The notes under the pieces were generated by a model, which saw only the letters and a program-made list of their open reading frames with translations, was not told the origin of the DNA and searched no databases. Position numbers and translations under genes: made by a program. Positions 14,475 through 15,798 of a stretch of DNA of 15,798 nt are shown piece by piece. Position 1 is the stretch's first letter; the number at the start of each line of letters is the position of its first letter. Source of the stretch: CAZGLR01 sp964526635 (GTDB lineage Bacteria; Zixibacteria; MSB-5A5; GN15; JAAZOE01). The stretch is from contig CAZGLR010000080.1 in NCBI GenBank assembly GCA_964526635.1, positions 1 through 15,798 of the forward strand, in the 5' to 3' direction.

Positions 14475-15427
14475 TGGCTGACGCTAAACCAGCATCATCG
14501 CTCTATGAACGGGCTTCCCGGGAGGCGCTCAGGGTTGCTGTCACCGGCGGCAGTGGGTTTATCGGTACGTATATTGTCCTGAATCTGCTGCAACTGGGAC
14601 ATCACGTTCATTTGCTGGTTCATTCCTCCGATCCGGATTATGTCTCGGTGCGTGGCCGGGTCCAGACCTTCACGGGCGGGGTAAACGATGTCGAGGCGCT
14701 GGATGCCTGCTTTGAGGGCTGCGATGCCGTCTATCATCTGGTCGGTATCATCGCCGAAACGAAGCACAAGACATTTCAAGAGACCGTAGTTAAGGGCAGC
14801 CAAAAGGTTGCCGCGGCCGCCAAGCGAGCCGGGGTTGGAAAGCTCATCTACCTTTCGGCCATTGGCGCTTCGCCCAATGCCGCGTCACGCTATTTTACGA
14901 CAAAACACATCGCCGAAGAGACTACTATCGCGACCGGACTCGACTATACCATTTTTCGACCGTCGATCGTCTATGGCGCCCGCGATCAGTTTGTCAATAA
15001 ACTGGCCAGGATAATTAAATTATCACCGGTGGTACCGGTGTTCGGCGACGGCCGCTTCAAATTGCAGCCGGTCTATGTCGAGGAACTGGCGGCCCTGATG
15101 ATCGAAGCACTGAGGTTTCCGGCATCGAAAAATAAGATATATGAAATCGGCGGACCCGATCAATTGACTTATCTGGAAATCATTGATATCATCAAAAGAA
15201 CTTTGAATGTCAGGCGGGGGAACATTCATCTCCCGATTCCGTTTATGCGAATGATTGCCTCGGTGATGGAGAAAGTCGTCAAGCCGGCTCCGATAACAGT
15301 CGACCAGTTGAATATGCTGCAAGCCGGATCGACTTGCGACCACACGATTGTAGAAAGAGAATTCGGTGTACGATTTACACCATTTGAAGAACAACTGCAA
15401 AAATATCTGGGGAACTACCATGGCTGA
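14474..15427 (+). CDS. NAD(P)-binding atypical SDR, NDUFA9-like
   Basis: 317-aa extended/atypical short-chain dehydrogenase of the complex I NDUFA9-like group. The Rossmann motif TGGSGFIG is at 24-31, after a 20-residue leader. VYHLVGIIAE (86-95) and LIYLSAIGAS (124-133) are the typical central strands. The catalytic pair is intact as YFTTK (Tyr140, Lys144), followed by FRPSIVYG (161-168), another hallmark of the group. Bacterial relatives act on nucleotide sugars, quinone-like or isoprenoid substrates, or only bind NADP structurally; the substrate cannot be told. The start is GTG at 14474, sharing one base with the TAG of the preceding gene (TAGTG), with AAAGGA 11 bases upstream. No in-frame ATG lies near the N-terminus, which supports the GTG. 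It overlaps the downstream flavoprotein by eight bases, so the four genes form one operon. Confidence 0.85.
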   Translation: MADAKPASSLYERASREALRVAVTGGSGFIGTYIVLNLLQLGHHVHLLVHSSDPDYVSVRGRVQTFTGGVNDVEALDACFEGCDAVYHLVGIIAETKHKTFQETVVKGSQKVAAAAKRAGVGKLIYLSAIGASPNAASRYFTTKHIAEETTIATGLDYTIFRPSIVYGARDQFVNKLARIIKLSPVVPVFGDGRFKLQPVYVEELAALMIEALRFPASKNKIYEIGGPDQLTYLEIIDIIKRTLNVRRGNIHLPIPFMRMIASVMEKVVKPAPITVDQLNMLQAGSTCDHTIVEREFGVRFTPFEEQLQKYLGNYHG

Positions 15428-15798
15428 AACAAAAGAATATGACATCATCATCGTCGGCGGCGGCCCCGGTGGCCTCACGGCCGGACTCTATGGCGCCCGC
15501 GCCAATCTGAAAACTGTTGTTATCGAAAAATACCTTCCCGGCGGCCAGATCGCCAATACCGAAGAAGTGGAAGATTATCCCGGCTTTGACTTGATAAGCG
15601 GTGCGGAACTGGCTATGAAAATGGCCGACCATGCCAAAAAATTCGGCCTGGAAATTATCTCCGATGAAGTCACCGAAGTCCACTCCGAGGGTGAATACAA
15701 GAAAGTCGCTGTCGGCGCCAGCGGAACCCGCTATGTCGGCAAAACCATGATCCTCTCAACCGGCGGATCACCGGTGCTGTTGGACGTCCCTGGCGAAA
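15420..15798 (+). CDS. trxB: Thioredoxin-reductase-like flavoprotein (3' end outside the window)
   Basis: First 126 residues of an FAD-dependent pyridine nucleotide-disulfide oxidoreductase of the thioredoxin reductase class; the frame runs open to the window edge. The FAD-binding motif IIIVGGGPGGLTAGLYGARA covers about 9-28. KYLPGGQI (37-44) and the family landmark VEDYPGF (50-56) follow, then STGGSPVLLDVPGE (113-126). Thioredoxin reductases carry a CxxC active site about ten residues beyond this point, so it is not known whether this copy has it. A ferredoxin- or other NADPH-dependent relative without CxxC remains possible. The ATG at 15420 overlaps the end of the SDR gene by eight bases; GGGGA lies six bases upstream. 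Context suggests thiol redox balance linked to the redox operon upstream. Confidence 0.85.
   Translation, partial: MAETKEYDIIIVGGGPGGLTAGLYGARANLKTVVIEKYLPGGQIANTEEVEDYPGFDLISGAELAMKMADHAKKFGLEIISDEVTEVHSEGEYKKVAVGASGTRYVGKTMILSTGGSPVLLDVPGE

Overview
This window looks like ordinary chromosomal DNA from a Gram-negative bacterium with a strong anaerobic or microaerobic side. The evidence is a single-chain pyruvate:ferredoxin oxidoreductase, an FAD/4Fe-4S/CCG oxidoreductase, an Rrf2-type regulator with clustered cysteines, and a predicted outer-membrane beta-barrel that ends in an aromatic residue. Base composition is moderately GC-rich and even across the genes. I see no mobile element, CRISPR array, rRNA or tRNA, and no sign of recent transfer. 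The exact phylum cannot be read from the sequence. The style suggests an uncultured FCB/Zixibacteria-like lineage, which is only an impression.

Layout. (1) Positions 1-2892, plus strand: a possible tail of an upstream gene, chorismate synthase (aroC), and an M17 leucyl aminopeptidase. The aminopeptidase ends at a bidirectional terminator (about 2899-2932). (2) Positions 2949-5006, minus strand: an exported PD40 beta-propeller protein followed 36 bases later by a cytoplasmic SDH/ClpP-fold protease homologue, probably one transcript, sharing that terminator. (3) Positions 5093-5962, minus strand: an unrecognised exported beta-barrel protein with a strong Shine-Dalgarno. (4) Positions 6123-9761, minus strand: pyruvate:ferredoxin oxidoreductase with its own terminator, preceded by a dCTP-deaminase-family gene (9868-10419) and an Rrf2 regulator (10497-10925). 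(5) From 11219, plus strand: a tightly overlapping operon of an FAD-linked 2-hydroxyacid dehydrogenase/Fe-S fusion, a CobO-type corrinoid adenosyltransferase, an NDUFA9-like SDR, and a thioredoxin-reductase-like flavoprotein cut by the window end.

How they may work together. A D-2-hydroxyacid (for example D-lactate) dehydrogenase and PFOR would form a lactate-to-pyruvate-to-acetyl-CoA route that feeds electrons to ferredoxin. The Rrf2 regulator sits between them and is divergent from the dehydrogenase operon, so it is the natural candidate redox or Fe-S regulator for one or both. Good sigma70-like promoters are visible on both sides of that divergent region and in front of the dcd-like gene.

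No obvious new multi-gene system is present. The sharpest oddities are two enzyme homologues with altered catalytic residues: a Dcd-family protein with Ser at the position of the catalytic Glu, and an SDH/ClpP-fold protease homologue with Thr at the nucleophile position. There are also operator-like palindromes in the dcd promoter and the Rrf2 leader.
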